64,000 nt of DNA, taken from contig MBPM02000019.1 in NCBI GenBank assembly GCA_001695595.3, forward strand, positions 558,001 through 622,000. The letters run 5' to 3'. This document shows, piece after piece, positions 23,201 through 34,298 of the stretch; positions within the stretch are counted from its first letter, which is position 1, and each line of letters starts with the position of its first letter. Made by a program: the position numbers and the translations under genes. The notes beneath the pieces were generated by a model. That model was not told the origin of the DNA and did not search any database. It saw nothing but the letters and a program-made list of their open reading frames with translations. The DNA comes from Plasmopara viticola (Eukaryota; Oomycota; Peronosporomycetes; Peronosporales; Peronosporaceae).

Positions 23201-23300
23201 AAGACACCTTCGATTTCTTTGTTATGACGCAACGTTCTTCAAAATTGGTAGGAAAATATAGTTTCGCCATATCTTGACGGCCACGGTGGCCTTGTTGCTG
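20280..23300 (-). mobile_element. Gypsy retrotransposon relic, minus strand, with LTR-like sequence at its 3' side
   Basis: On the minus strand, 20964-21158 encodes an integrase-core stretch (SDRNTKFTFKLSQAIVSAVE followed by ASAFRPQTNEQQT). An RT piece with SDWTPTRLNHCKM lies at 22258-22566, and an RT entry block (YSTPDGLFEYLV) lies around 22660-22700. Order and orientation fit a minus-strand Gypsy element, with many stops. The segment 20280-20800 shares blocks with 10850-11190 and is probably LTR-derived. It is decayed and non-functional. Confidence 0.6.
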
Positions 23301-25960
23301 TCAGTAACTAACAATCTCGTGGCTCTAAGCCCCTGCGTTGATCAGCAGCCTATTGGGTCTGACAACATTTCTTCGGACTTAGTTGATTCGCCGTGTGGTG
23401 TTTCATGTTGATGCAAAGTGCCACACGTAGTTAATGTCTCAAATTCTACCTTGCTTGATACCGAGAAGATTGAGCGCTTCAAGAATTAAGAATGAGATGA
23501 ACTTAGGTGCGATTGGGAGGATGGAGCGCTTCGCAAGAATGCGGACAAATTAATTCGCTTGAAGCTTTCTAGTGACAAGCTTCAAGTACGGAAGGAATTG
23601 GATTCAAGCCTGGTACTAATTCGATAATTGTCAAACAATGGCGCCAATGTCCTGAATCGCGCAAGGAAATCTATGGCTAGACTATAGATATGGTTCGAGT
23701 AGGCATTTTACGACTATGTGCGTCTGTCTTATTGGCACCAACGTTTTGTGTCGAGAAGCCTTTCAGGTTGAAGCATTGTGATCAATTGAATTTCCTAACC
23801 ATCTTGCCGGCGATACCGATATCGCATAAGGAAGACACCTTTGACGTCAAATCTGGAAGTCGATGCTTTTCGCGCATGAACTTACTTTAAATCTGCTATC
23901 AGTTTCAATTGCGTCAATCGAATTTCCATTTACAGCTTTTTTAACCCCAGACGGTCAATCCGATGATGTATTTCTCATGTGACATATCCAAAGACCTTTA
24001 GCGTTTAGTCGAGTTTAGCTGAAAGTCCTCCGAGATTCAAGTGGCATGATGAAAATCTTCTTTGACAACATATATGGGTTCGCGTAGAATGAAGAAGTCG
24101 CAGACTACGTTCCAGCTTTAGATTGTGTACTCAAAAGTGTGTAAGAATCAACATCTTTACATCGAATCGTAAAAATCCCAGCACTGCGTGGGTAATGTCC
24201 ATGCTTAGGAGTCTTTGGAGGACAAAGAGGCGTCCGAACTAATCCCGACAGGGCTAAGCTTATTGCAGATTGGCTTGAAATCAAGAGAAAGAAGCAAATG
24301 GGGTGCTTTTAAGGCACGTTCTGCAAGAGCTATGTGTAATCTCCAGGACAACTCCGCGTCAGTATTCGGAGAAACGTTCTTGAGAAGCGATCGAGTTCTC
24401 AGACGTTCAATTGTGCTGCTTCACCGAAATCAAGCATCGCTTGAAGCTTCCACATGTTCTTAATCGAACTTACTCTTTGAAACCATTTGGTATTCTACTG
24501 GATGACCAAATAATGCAAACAGCATGGATAGCAAGATCATATTATTTCTTCCACTGGTCGGGAGATTAAGCCAGCCCAGCTGCACCCCCTTTTCATGGAA
24601 AAGAGCTACTTGCAATAATGCATGCGCTAACAATATGGCGCGTGTTTCTACTCAATCGACCATTAACGATCAAAGTGGATCACATAAGTATCAAGATGGT
24701 ATTAATACAGAAGACATGGGATCGCAGAGTGGCCCGATATTCAATGAGCTTGCTACGTTTAAGTACTTTGTTTGTTTAAATTCCCGGTAAATGTTAAACC
24801 GTGGCTGATGCATTGTCATGCAGTTCGGGATTCGCGCGAATAGCTGCCTCATATAAATAGTGGCAGCGGATAAGAATTGCGAGATTGAGGCAACAATCAA
24901 AACGAGCAAAGCTGCAGAAGATCGATCCGCAAAGTTAGAGGCATGTGGAATAGACATCTCAGTATATTCGTGGAATAGAGACATACACTATAATTCAAGG
25001 GAGCCGAAAAATAAGAGAGAACGTGCCGATGTACTCGTTTCGGGATGGTATTTTGTATTACCAGACAGGCGAAGATAAGGCTTCACGACGGTAGATGCCC
25101 AACGATGAAAATCTGAATATCGAGTCATCTGAATAAGCCTAATTCTGTTTTGGCAGGCTACCCAGGATATGTCATTATGCGTCAAAAGTACTGCAGGCCA
25201 AAAGTGACGAAGAAGATCCAGCGTTATGACAACACTTAGAAAATGTATCAATTCGACAAGGCTAGGCAGACAAAACCACTACGGCGATCTTAATTCAAGA
25301 TGTTTTAAAATGTATGGATCGACATGTCATTAGACTACACCGTGACTTTTCTGCAGACCAAAATTGGTTTTAATGCCGTCATGGTGATTGCCGATCGCTT
25401 AGTAAAAAATACTATGTTCATCGCAGCTTAGACAACGAACCCTATTGAAGAGATTGTAGATAATATAAAAAATGAGGGACCATGGCATGCCAAAGCATTA
25501 ACTCCACCCCAGACACCAGATTTACATCTAAATTCTGGCTAGCAATCTTGTCTGCTGTTAGAACGCAATATTCGTTAGCTATATCGATTAGACTACAAAC
25601 GAATGACAAACGAAAAGAGCTGATCGCTGCTTTGGAAAGCGTTTACCCCCGACGTGTTGTCAACCTAGAACATAACAATTGGAATGGCATTCTGCATTTG
25701 GCTGAGATAAATGAAAATCTACACCTACATTCTCCACTTGGAATTCCACCGTTCGATAGTTATATACCGGACGATTTGGCATCCGATCTAAAATTTTACA
25801 AGATACAAAAATAAGCACAAGAGTATATATTTGGTCAGGAAATTTCACATGGAGCTGCACACAACCGGACGAGCAAAGCAAAAGAACGCATGAAGTACTG
25901 TTTCGACAAGAAAGAGATGTTGGCGATGTGGTGCTCTTGAACGACTAGAATTTAGATATC
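23276..25960 (+). mobile_element. Gypsy retrotransposon relic, plus strand (left arm of an inverted pair)
   Basis: RT-region sequence spans about 23690-24480. It is followed by RNase H with ELLAIMHALTIWRVFLLNRP at about 24608-24670 and a VADALS motif near 24800. An integrase zinc-finger region lies at about 25085-25200 and integrase core pieces at 25320-25700. Positions 23276-25420 match, inverted, 28525-30665, with many substitutions. All frames are interrupted. Confidence 0.65.
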
Positions 25961-26389
25961 CGTCACAAAAGGTTTATCGTAGTCAACTAAATTCGCGCCA
26001 AGATATAAATGTACGATCGTGAAGAAAGTTTTGCCAATTTCCTACTCGTCGGGATTGTCAAAGGCTTGGAGCTGCATCTAGTGCTCAACTTTACATTTGC
26101 AAGGATCATGAGCGTCGGCAGAAGGTAAATAATATAGTTCTGGTTGATAGTTTTATAAAACAGCTCGCCAAAGCTGTCATTGGACACCACTAGTTTTAGG
26201 GAACCTGCAGTACAAGATTTGGTAGCTTAGTGAAACGGTAAAGTATCCACTTGGGAGCCCTTGCAAAATCTGAAGCATAGTTTAAACTCATCGGCATCTA
26301 TTGAAAACCCTAACATCGAATTTTTTTGATATAGATAATTTCTTAATTAGAGATCGTATGCTCATTTTTTTGTATTTTTTACTATCTCT

Positions 26390-26600
26390 CCAATGGGGTT
26401 CGTTGTCTCAGCTGGGAAGCGATTAGCTCTTTTCGTTTGTCCAATCGTTTGTGGCCTAAACGGCAAAGCTAAAATGTGTTGCGTTCTAACACCAGACAAG
26501 TTTGCTAGCCAGATTTAGATGTAAATCTGGTGTCTGGGGTGAAGTTAATGTTTTTGGCATGCCATGGTCCGACTTAGAAATAGAGTTGCGACAGACATTT
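26390..26600 (-). mobile_element. Integrase fragment, inverted relative to 25480-25650
   Basis: The reverse complement of about 26510-26580 matches 25480-25560 almost base for base around CCATGGCATGCCAAA and CAGACACCAGATTTACATCT. It is the integrase segment that is missing from the end of the minus-strand relic at 28425-30665. That relic therefore appears to be split by the 1.8-1.9 kb lying between 26600 and 28425. Confidence 0.55.
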
Positions 26601-28424
26601 CATTTTTCTGCTATATAAAACCATCATATCGCTAGCCTGAAGTCTAAATTGAGTGAACACATGTCGTAACAGTACTTGATGCTTTTTTTTTATTTGCACA
26701 ACAGGTCATGTGTGACTTTATGTGATATATCCTGTGCGAAACGTTTAGTGATGATTAAAGGATGTTTTTGGTAAGATATTGCAAAGAAGGTCAGAAACAT
26801 AGAGCTGGCGTACTGTAATTTCAGAAACGACGTGTTGGTTCTACAGCAGCACTTCTACTCCTCATGGACTAGCGTCGCGTACTGTTTCTGCTCTTTGACT
26901 TCCATTAGCTGCTGCAGATTAACGTCATTCGCCAAACGTGCCATACGACTTTGCAACGCTTGAGTTTCAAGGTGCGAAGCTAATCTCGCGCCAATTTATT
27001 CCTGCTCAAAATTTTCGCATGATTTCTATGATTTGAGATCATCAAAGAAATTATATTTACATCCAGTGTCCCACACCTACCTCAAGTGGTTTTAACACGT
27101 ATAAGCACACATCGCTATCGCTGACAGAAAGAGTTTGTTGATACGCATATGAGATTGTTCTGTAGGAGACAGACCGTCCCGTTTCACGATACTCCAAATA
27201 TAATATGAACTAAAAAGGCCAAAGGTCTAAGACCAATAAACTGACCAGCCCACTAACAGCTCATTCCAGGGCCACAGCTTTGCAACCATACCTTAGCATA
27301 CTTAACTATTAGATTCTCTTTTGGTCTTGCTACTTTTTTGGTTTGGAAAATGCTTCCATAAAGTCACGCCACAGACTGCAAGTCCACAAATTTTAGGTCC
27401 TTATCAACTGAATGAAGTCGACCGTGATTACGAACACAAGATCTTCGATAAGAAACTAGATGACTCAAGGATAACGCCACATTTGGCAACAATAACACCA
27501 AGAAGTTTAGAAGCATCTGATTTGACAGGGCTGTGTAAATTTTCTTTCCTTCTTGCTCATTACATAACCTACCAATTTAACACAAGAGCCTTGTGATCAG
27601 CAGTTTTCGTTGTCTGTAAGGAGTTGACTTTCGGGGTTGCTATGCAAGAAGTCATTCATCAGCACTTTTGCTTTGGTCTGCTTCTTCTCTTGAAGCTTTA
27701 TCTGCCCGACGATGTCAAGCTGATGGACGTGAGCCAATAACTTTTCCACGAACCTTAAAATCGCCACCAGACTTAGATCGGCGGTCTTAGTACAAAAAAA
27801 AGTTCTTATATCAATAAATTGTAGCCGTCTTTTTCCTAATAAAATGGCCATCCGATCATTAATTATATAACGTCTCTAGACATTTTAATAGTGTCTCTTT
27901 TTCTTTTGCTAGTTGAAAAACTTGTTGCTCATATTTAGCTTACAAATTGATCAATATAGTTCAATGTACAATGTGTTAAGTTATGGATAGCGTTGTGTAA
28001 CAAAGTTGACAGTCGGAACTTTTGAGCTAAGCCTGTAACGCACACTGCAACACCAGTATGGAGCATAGGTGGAAAATATATGAAAGGCTTATGCGCTAAT
28101 GTAAGACTTAATGAGAGCAATGCTTGACCGAGATGCATGCATGACTCAGCATTTGCATGCATGTGCGTAGAGCATAGAATACTGATCTTTACGAACGGAC
28201 GCTTAGAACCAGCAACACCTACGAGCAATAGCATGCACAAGCAAAAAAGCAACGTCACTGTGGTGTAAGAAATATTGTAATTTAATGCGTTCGTCGAAAA
28301 ACAATCAATGTTTAAGCACTATAGTATTAACTAGAGTGGGAGCATCCTTGATCATTTTCAACTCTCAATAATCATGGGACATCTGAGCCTTACTTCTTGG
28401 TCTGTAACTATGCAACCACAGATT
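26600..28424. other. Gene-free insertion-like stretch inside the inverted Gypsy relic
   Basis: No recognisable retroelement protein was seen. Minus-strand frames at 27597-27851 and 27935-28258 are open. The latter begins with a hydrophobic MTLLFCLCMLLLVGVAG segment that could pass as a signal peptide, but the rest has no domain and low-complexity codon use. I do not call a gene. Confidence 0.35.
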
Positions 28425-30665
28425 TTTATGGTTTGTACCAATGCATGTGTTTTGGAGCAATGTAAAAAACTGCGTAGTGGCTAATAGCGTCAAGCCTATC
28501 GGTGACGACCCTTATGTCGATAAACATAGCATTTTTTACTAAGCGTTCGGCAATCACCATGACGGCATTAAAACCAATTTTGGTCAGCAGAAAAGTCATG
28601 GTGTAGTCTAATGACATGTCGACCTATTTATTTTTGAAACATCTTGAATTAAGATACATTTAGTTGTTTTGTCTGCCTAGCCTTTTCGAATTGACACATT
28701 ATCTAAGTGTTGTCATAACGCTGGCTCTTCTTCGTCACTTTCGGCCTGTAGTACTTTTGACGCATGGTGAGATATTCTGGGTTTCCTGCCAGAACAGCAT
28801 TAGGCTTTTCAGATGACTCGATATTCAGATTTTCATCGTTGGGCATCTACCGTCGTGGAGCCTTATCTTTGCCTGTGTGGTAATACAAATTACCATCCTG
28901 AAAAGAGTGCATTGGCACGTTCTATTTTTCGGCTCCCTTGAAATATAGTGTATGTCTCTATTCCACGAATATACTAAGATGTCTATTCCACATGCCTCTA
29001 ACTTTGCGGATCGATCTTCTGCAACTTTACTCGTTTTGATTGTTGCCTCAATCTCGCAATTCTTAGCCGCTTCCACTATTTAAATAAGGCAGCTATTCGC
29101 GAATCCCGGATGGCATGATAATGCATCAGCCACGGTTTAACATTTACCGAAAATTTAAACAAACAAAAAACTAAAACGTAGCAAGCTCATTGAACTATCG
29201 AGCCACTTTGCGATCACATGTCTTCTGTAATAATATCACCTTGATACTTATGTGATATACTTTGATCGTTAATGATCGATTGAGTAGAAACATACGCCAT
29301 ATTGTTAGTGCATGCATTATTGCAAGTAGCTCTTATTCATGAAAAGGGGTCGTGCAGCTGGGCTGGCTTTATCTCCCGACCAGTAAAAGCAATAAAATGA
29401 TCTAGCTATCGCTTATTTTGAACTGAGAACATCCTGGCTGCATTATTTGGGCATCCAGTCGATTACCAAATGGTTTCGAAGAGTAAGTACGACTAAGAAC
29501 ATGTGGAAGCTTCAAGCGATGCTTGATTTCGGTGAAGCAGCACAATTGAACGGCTGAGAGTTCGGTCGCTTCTCAAGAACGTTTCTCCGAATACTGACGC
29601 GGAGTTGTCCTGAAGATTACACATAGCCCTTGCAGAACGTGCGTTAAAAGCACCCCATTTGCTTCTTGCTTTTAATCTAAGCCATTCTCAATAAGCTTAG
29701 CCCTGTCGGGGTTCATTTGGACGCTTTTTGTCCTACAATGACTCCTAAGCATGGACATTACCCACGCAGTGCTGGGATTTTAACAATTCGATGTAAAGAT
29801 GTTGATTCTTACACCGTTTGAGTACACAATCTAAAGCTGGAACGTAGTCTGCGACATCTTCATTCTGCGCAAACCCATATATGTCGTCAAAGAAGATTCT
29901 CATCATGCCACTTGAATTTCGGAGGACTTTCAGCTAAGCTCGACTAAACCCTAAAGATCTTTCGATAAGTCACATGAAGAATATATTCTCGAATTGACCA
30001 TCTGGGGTTAAAAAAGCTGTAAATGGGAATCCGGTTGACGCAATTGAAACTGATAGCAGATCTAAAGTAAGTTCATGCGCAAAAAGCATTGCTTTCTAAA
30101 TTTGACGTCAAAGGTGTCTTCCGTATGCGATATCGGTATCGCCGGCAAGATAGTTCCCAAATTCAATTGATCACAATGCTTTAACCTAAAAGGCTTCTCG
30201 ACACAAAACGTTGGGGTTAAAACGACAGACGCACATAGTCGTAAAATGCCTACTCGAACCATCTCTATAGTCTAGCCATAGAATATCTTGCGCGATTCAG
30301 GGCATTGGCCCCATTGTTTGACAATTATCGAATTAGTACTAGGCTTGAATCCAATTCCTTCCGTACTTGAGACTTCTCACTAGGAAGCTTTAAGCGAACA
30401 AATTTGTCCGCATTCTTGCGAAGCGTTCCATCCTCCCAATTGCACCTAAGCTCATCTCATATTTAATTCATAAAGCGCTTAACCTTCTCGGTATCATGCA
30501 AGAGAAAAGTTGAGACATTAACTACGTGTGGCACTTCACATCATCATGGGACACCACAGGGCAAATCAACTCAGTCTGCTGGACAACGCAAGGTTTGCAT
30601 AAATTAGAGCCACAAAATTATTAGTCACTACCAGTAACAAGGCCACCATGGCTGTCAGGTAATGA
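28425..30665 (-). mobile_element. Gypsy retrotransposon relic, minus strand (right arm of an inverted pair)
   Basis: This is the inverted counterpart of 23276-25420. The minus-strand peptide at 28825-29076 (KNCEIEATIKTSKVAEDRSA) matches the plus-strand peptide at 24860-25078. Likewise 30062-30262 (MVRVGILRLCASV) matches 23690-23890. RNase H and RT remnants follow the same order. Numerous point differences between arms show that the pair is old or arose by independent insertions. Confidence 0.65.
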
Positions 30666-33235
30666 CGCAGCTACTTTTTCTCACTGCTTGCTGAGAATGC
30701 TGTGTCACGACGAAGACGTTAAAGCTGTTTTTGTCGTTAAATTACAATTAAGCTTAGGAACATTACAAGTTATGCCTGTTCCTGGTAAAAAGAATCGTGG
30801 CATCGGCAGGATGTGCCTTCAAACAAGATATCTACGAGTACATGTACACAGATTGTCGTGGACGGTAAACAACTTGGTCGTAACCAGAGTTGACTTCCAT
30901 CATCTCACCCTTGAACACTACGAGATTAAGCAGCCCTACTAAGGTCTTGAATAGACACCAATAAGACTGCGATAAAGACGGTGACGAATTTTTCTTGACC
31001 AACGTCTTCGAATGCTTGAGCTTCTGCTGACATGCTAGTCTATAGTGCACCTCAAACCTTAAAACTCGCTTCCTAATGTTAAGGAGCGGTACATTGCGGA
31101 GCTATTTCTTTTAGCCGACAACACCACAATACTTGCATGTTGCCGTTATAGTCTAATCGTGGTTTTTAAGGTCGTAAATTGTCCGAACAATGGACTAATG
31201 TTAGCCATGTCTAGAATGGCTTGGTTATATCTACCCGAGTGATGGGCAAACCGCAATTTTTTTGAAAGTACTTAAATAGTCTTCCTTGATATTCTTTGTG
31301 TGTCCTTCCCCCAATTTTTTCTTGATTAAAGAGCTTGATTTCAACCCAGTGTTCTACAACTCAGTTTTGGTCCATTATCTTCTGGAGCTTAGAGACAATC
31401 TTGTGAATATTTTGTTTTTGCTTAAGGTGAAACATCCGCTCTTGAAGATTATGCTCAAAATCCTTCCGCCTGAAGAATGTGCAAGGTTAACATCTGAGCA
31501 GCGACCGTGTCCTGTGCTATTCATGTCCTCGCAATCTGCGATAAAAATCACGTAATGGAGAGCCGCTTGTTGGTGTAGAATTGTTTCACTACGAAGAGCC
31601 ATAACTCAATATCTTTGTCAAACGCTTTTTTGAAAAAGATGCATCTCGTTTTCGATGCGACGAGAAACTCGAAACGCTCTTAAGCTTGTTGCATCTGGGC
31701 TTACATCTGAGTCGAGTTTACGTCCAGCCTTGATATTGGTGCGACAGGCGTCGAATTAGCCTTAGTGGTTGGATCGCTTGATCATTGACATTGCCGCTTG
31801 CCCCGTATTGCGGAGTTGGCGCTCGTTAACTCAAGCGCGACGTTGCCATTTGATTGTGACCAAGAGCTTTGTTGACGAAGTCTTAGGTTTAAAGATCGGT
31901 GCTTAACCGTACGGCCTCTTCATCTTCGCTTTGGTTGTTATCGCTCTTTGTATAATCTGGCCAACCTTAATGAAGCCTTAGATATATTTCTTACAGTCTA
32001 TTTCTAAATAGATAGAAAATGTTGTAATATGTGTGACGTCGATATATATTTTTTATAGTCTATTTCTAAATAGATGTAATATGTGTGACGTCGTGCATTA
32101 GATCCCTGGCTCCTAGATCCTCTCAATTCAAAATTATATTTCGGATAGCTTGAGCTGTATCATAGTTGTTGATCACAAGTCCTCTCGAGGCTTTAAAGCC
32201 TCTCGCTACGACTCGTTAAAAGCTATGTTTTATTGATAAACAAGTTGTTTTACTCATCAGTCTTTCTCTTTCGTCTCCTCATGCAACGAAGGCTAACGAA
32301 ACGACTTAGTGGCAATTGATGCAGATCAAGCAAAGCCAAGACGGTAATTATCTGGAGTACTATGTTACTAAGAGCACCCTAGCCTTGAACTCTTGAACAT
32401 GACACTAAAAGTAACACAGTGGCGGGAGAAGCTTCTTAAAGTCGATATACGGACGAGGCTTGAATGGCGAGCGGGCGAAGTAGGCGAAGTGGAAAAGAAT
32501 ATTGAATGGAGAACCCTTACTGCGATTATTGTCTTGCTACTTCGTGATCCATTTGGCTAACATTTGCCAATTAGATATACCAATCACAAATTTTGAATGA
32601 GCATAGTAGAAAATAATTTTGACCCCAACTTAGCCACAAATTAGAAGATAAAATTGGCGGAATTAGCAAAACTTTAGATTGCGACTAAAGTTATTTTCTT
32701 AGGTACTTATTGGCCATGCACTTGGCTTTTTGGGACAATTTGCGGAAAAAAGGCGTAATAGTTCCTATGGTTTGAAAAGCGAGAAGGAGCCAACCGCGTA
32801 CGACCTAAGAAACTTCATTGGCATTTGAAGCTGACTTCTTAACCTTGTTTTCAGAATAGGAAGTGTGATGCACAAATGTATTTTAGACAGACAGATTGTG
32901 CCAAAACTTGGTATTAAAGTATTCCTGCAAAGTTGATTTAATTGTTGCTTGATTTTGTACTTTGCAGAATAACACGTGACTGTGTCGGAGCAACACAAGA
33001 CGGCGGTAAGAGCTTTGTCGTTTTGATATATTACTTTTAAATTTTTCTTGGCTGCGAATCAAGCGCCAAGAGAGCACGTTGTGGATGCTTTGTTTATTCG
33101 ATCACTGCTGGCCGTGAAGTAATTAATATTGGATGGTACTCATTGGATACAAAAAAGAGCATTCAAATGGATCTAGAGCCTTTGTTACTGCGAACTGCAT
33201 ATTCTGGTACTTAATCCTCTTATAGTATAGTTGTA
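30666..33235. other. Gene-free stretch with Gypsy/LTR fragments
   Basis: Positions 30860-30920 (VNNLVVTRVDFHHLT) match the fragment at 1419-1480 (VNNMVVTKVDLDHLT). Positions 32440-32600 share LTR-like blocks with 10850-11190. A direct duplication occurs at 31996-32040 and 32057-32095, both carrying CTATTTCTAAATAG followed by GTAATATGTGTGACGTCG. An open frame at 31286-31555 has no domain I recognise. Confidence 0.4.
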
Positions 33236-33558
33236 ACTTCGGAAAAGGTTGGGGTGACGCCCTCCTTCCAAGCACGGGGGCTAAATGCTCGCGCGCTTCG
33301 GGCAGGTGCTCTCGGGCATCTGCAGGTCTCTAACGAGTCTCACCCTCGACGCGACGGTCTCCAGCACCAGGGCGCCACCTGGGCTCTTACCAAGTCAGAA
33401 CTACACAAAATAATGGGAGACCCTCACGACCTCGGTGCTGGCTGCACTGCCCGCCGAACGAGACCCGACGTATGCGGACACCACTCTATGCCGTGGACTA
33501 GCCAGACTGAGCCTAGCACGTGCATAACTTGGCAACGCGATAACGTAATACATTACAT
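33236..33558 (+). mobile_element. Short LINE-derived head-tail retroposon, copy C
   Basis: A 323-base copy with a complete head and a tail ending TAATACATTACAT. The target-site duplication is TAGTATAGTTGTA at 33223-33235 and 33559-33571. The head-to-middle junction lies just after CCAGCACCAG at 33361-33370. It forms an inverted pair with copy D. Confidence 0.88.
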
Positions 33559-33693
33559 TAGTATAGTTGTACAATCAGCAATGCTGCTAAGATACAGACA
33601 ATAAACAGTATATGCTCCCGACGAATAAAATAACAAAGACCTCTATAATTTTGTCGCATGCAAATTAGGCTTTAACCAGCCGCCAGAACGTAT

Positions 33694-33990
33694 TGTATTG
33701 TATTACGTTAACGCGTTGCCAAGTTATGCACGTGCTAGGCTCAGTCTGGCTAGTCCACGGCATAGAGTGGTGTCCGCATACGTCGGGTCTCGTTCGGCGG
33801 GCAGTGCAGCCAGCACCGAGGTCGTGAGGGTCTTCCATTATTTTGTTTATCTCTGACTTGGTAAGAGCCCAGCTGGCGCCCTGGTGCTGGAGACCGTCGC
33901 GTCGAGGGTGAGACTCGTTAGAGACCTGCAGATGCCCGAGAGCACCCGCCCGAAGCGCGCGAGCGTTTAGCCCCCGCGCTTGGAAGGAGA
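33694..33990 (-). mobile_element. Short LINE-derived head-tail retroposon, copy D (5' truncated)
   Basis: On the minus strand this copy lacks the first 25 or so bases (TTCGGAAAAGG..GACGCC), as expected from incomplete reverse transcription. Its imperfect 12-base target-site duplication is GCCAGAACGTAT at 33682-33693 and GCCAGAATGTAT at 33991-34002. Its upstream edge is about 300 bases before the trehalase start codon at 34299. Confidence 0.85.
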
Positions 33991-34267
33991 GCCAGAATGT
34001 ATACAGAAAATGCTTCTGCACTGAAATGTAGCTAATAATTGCTGTGAGGCCGTAATCCATATTACGCGATCAATTCCTGACTTCTTTGTGGATTTTTCTG
34101 TACTCATCGATGCAAATGTAAGAAGGGCAAAGAATCCTACAGGTTGCCCCATCTGTCACACTTCAGTAACACACTTTGAAAAGATCGGTATGGTTTCACG
34201 TGACAAAGCTTTACACTCTCCCTCTTCGTGCTATTGTTACTGGCTGGCGCTAGCATCCTGACACTAC

Positions 34268-34284
34268 GCTTCATTCATCTTCTC
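34268..34284 (+). promoter_or_regulatory. Possible initiator of the trehalase gene
   Basis: GCTTCATTCATCTTCTC lies 15-31 bases upstream of the ATG at 34299 and resembles the oomycete initiator TCATTYY in a pyrimidine-rich setting. A CAATTTG-like partner element is absent, so this is tentative. Confidence 0.35.
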
Positions 34285-34298
34285 TAAAAGCCCAAGGC

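Noticed and set aside
27935..28258. 107-codon minus-strand frame beginning with a signal-peptide-like segment
   Set aside because: The rest is without domain or motif and sits in transposon-rich DNA. It remains possible but unsupported.
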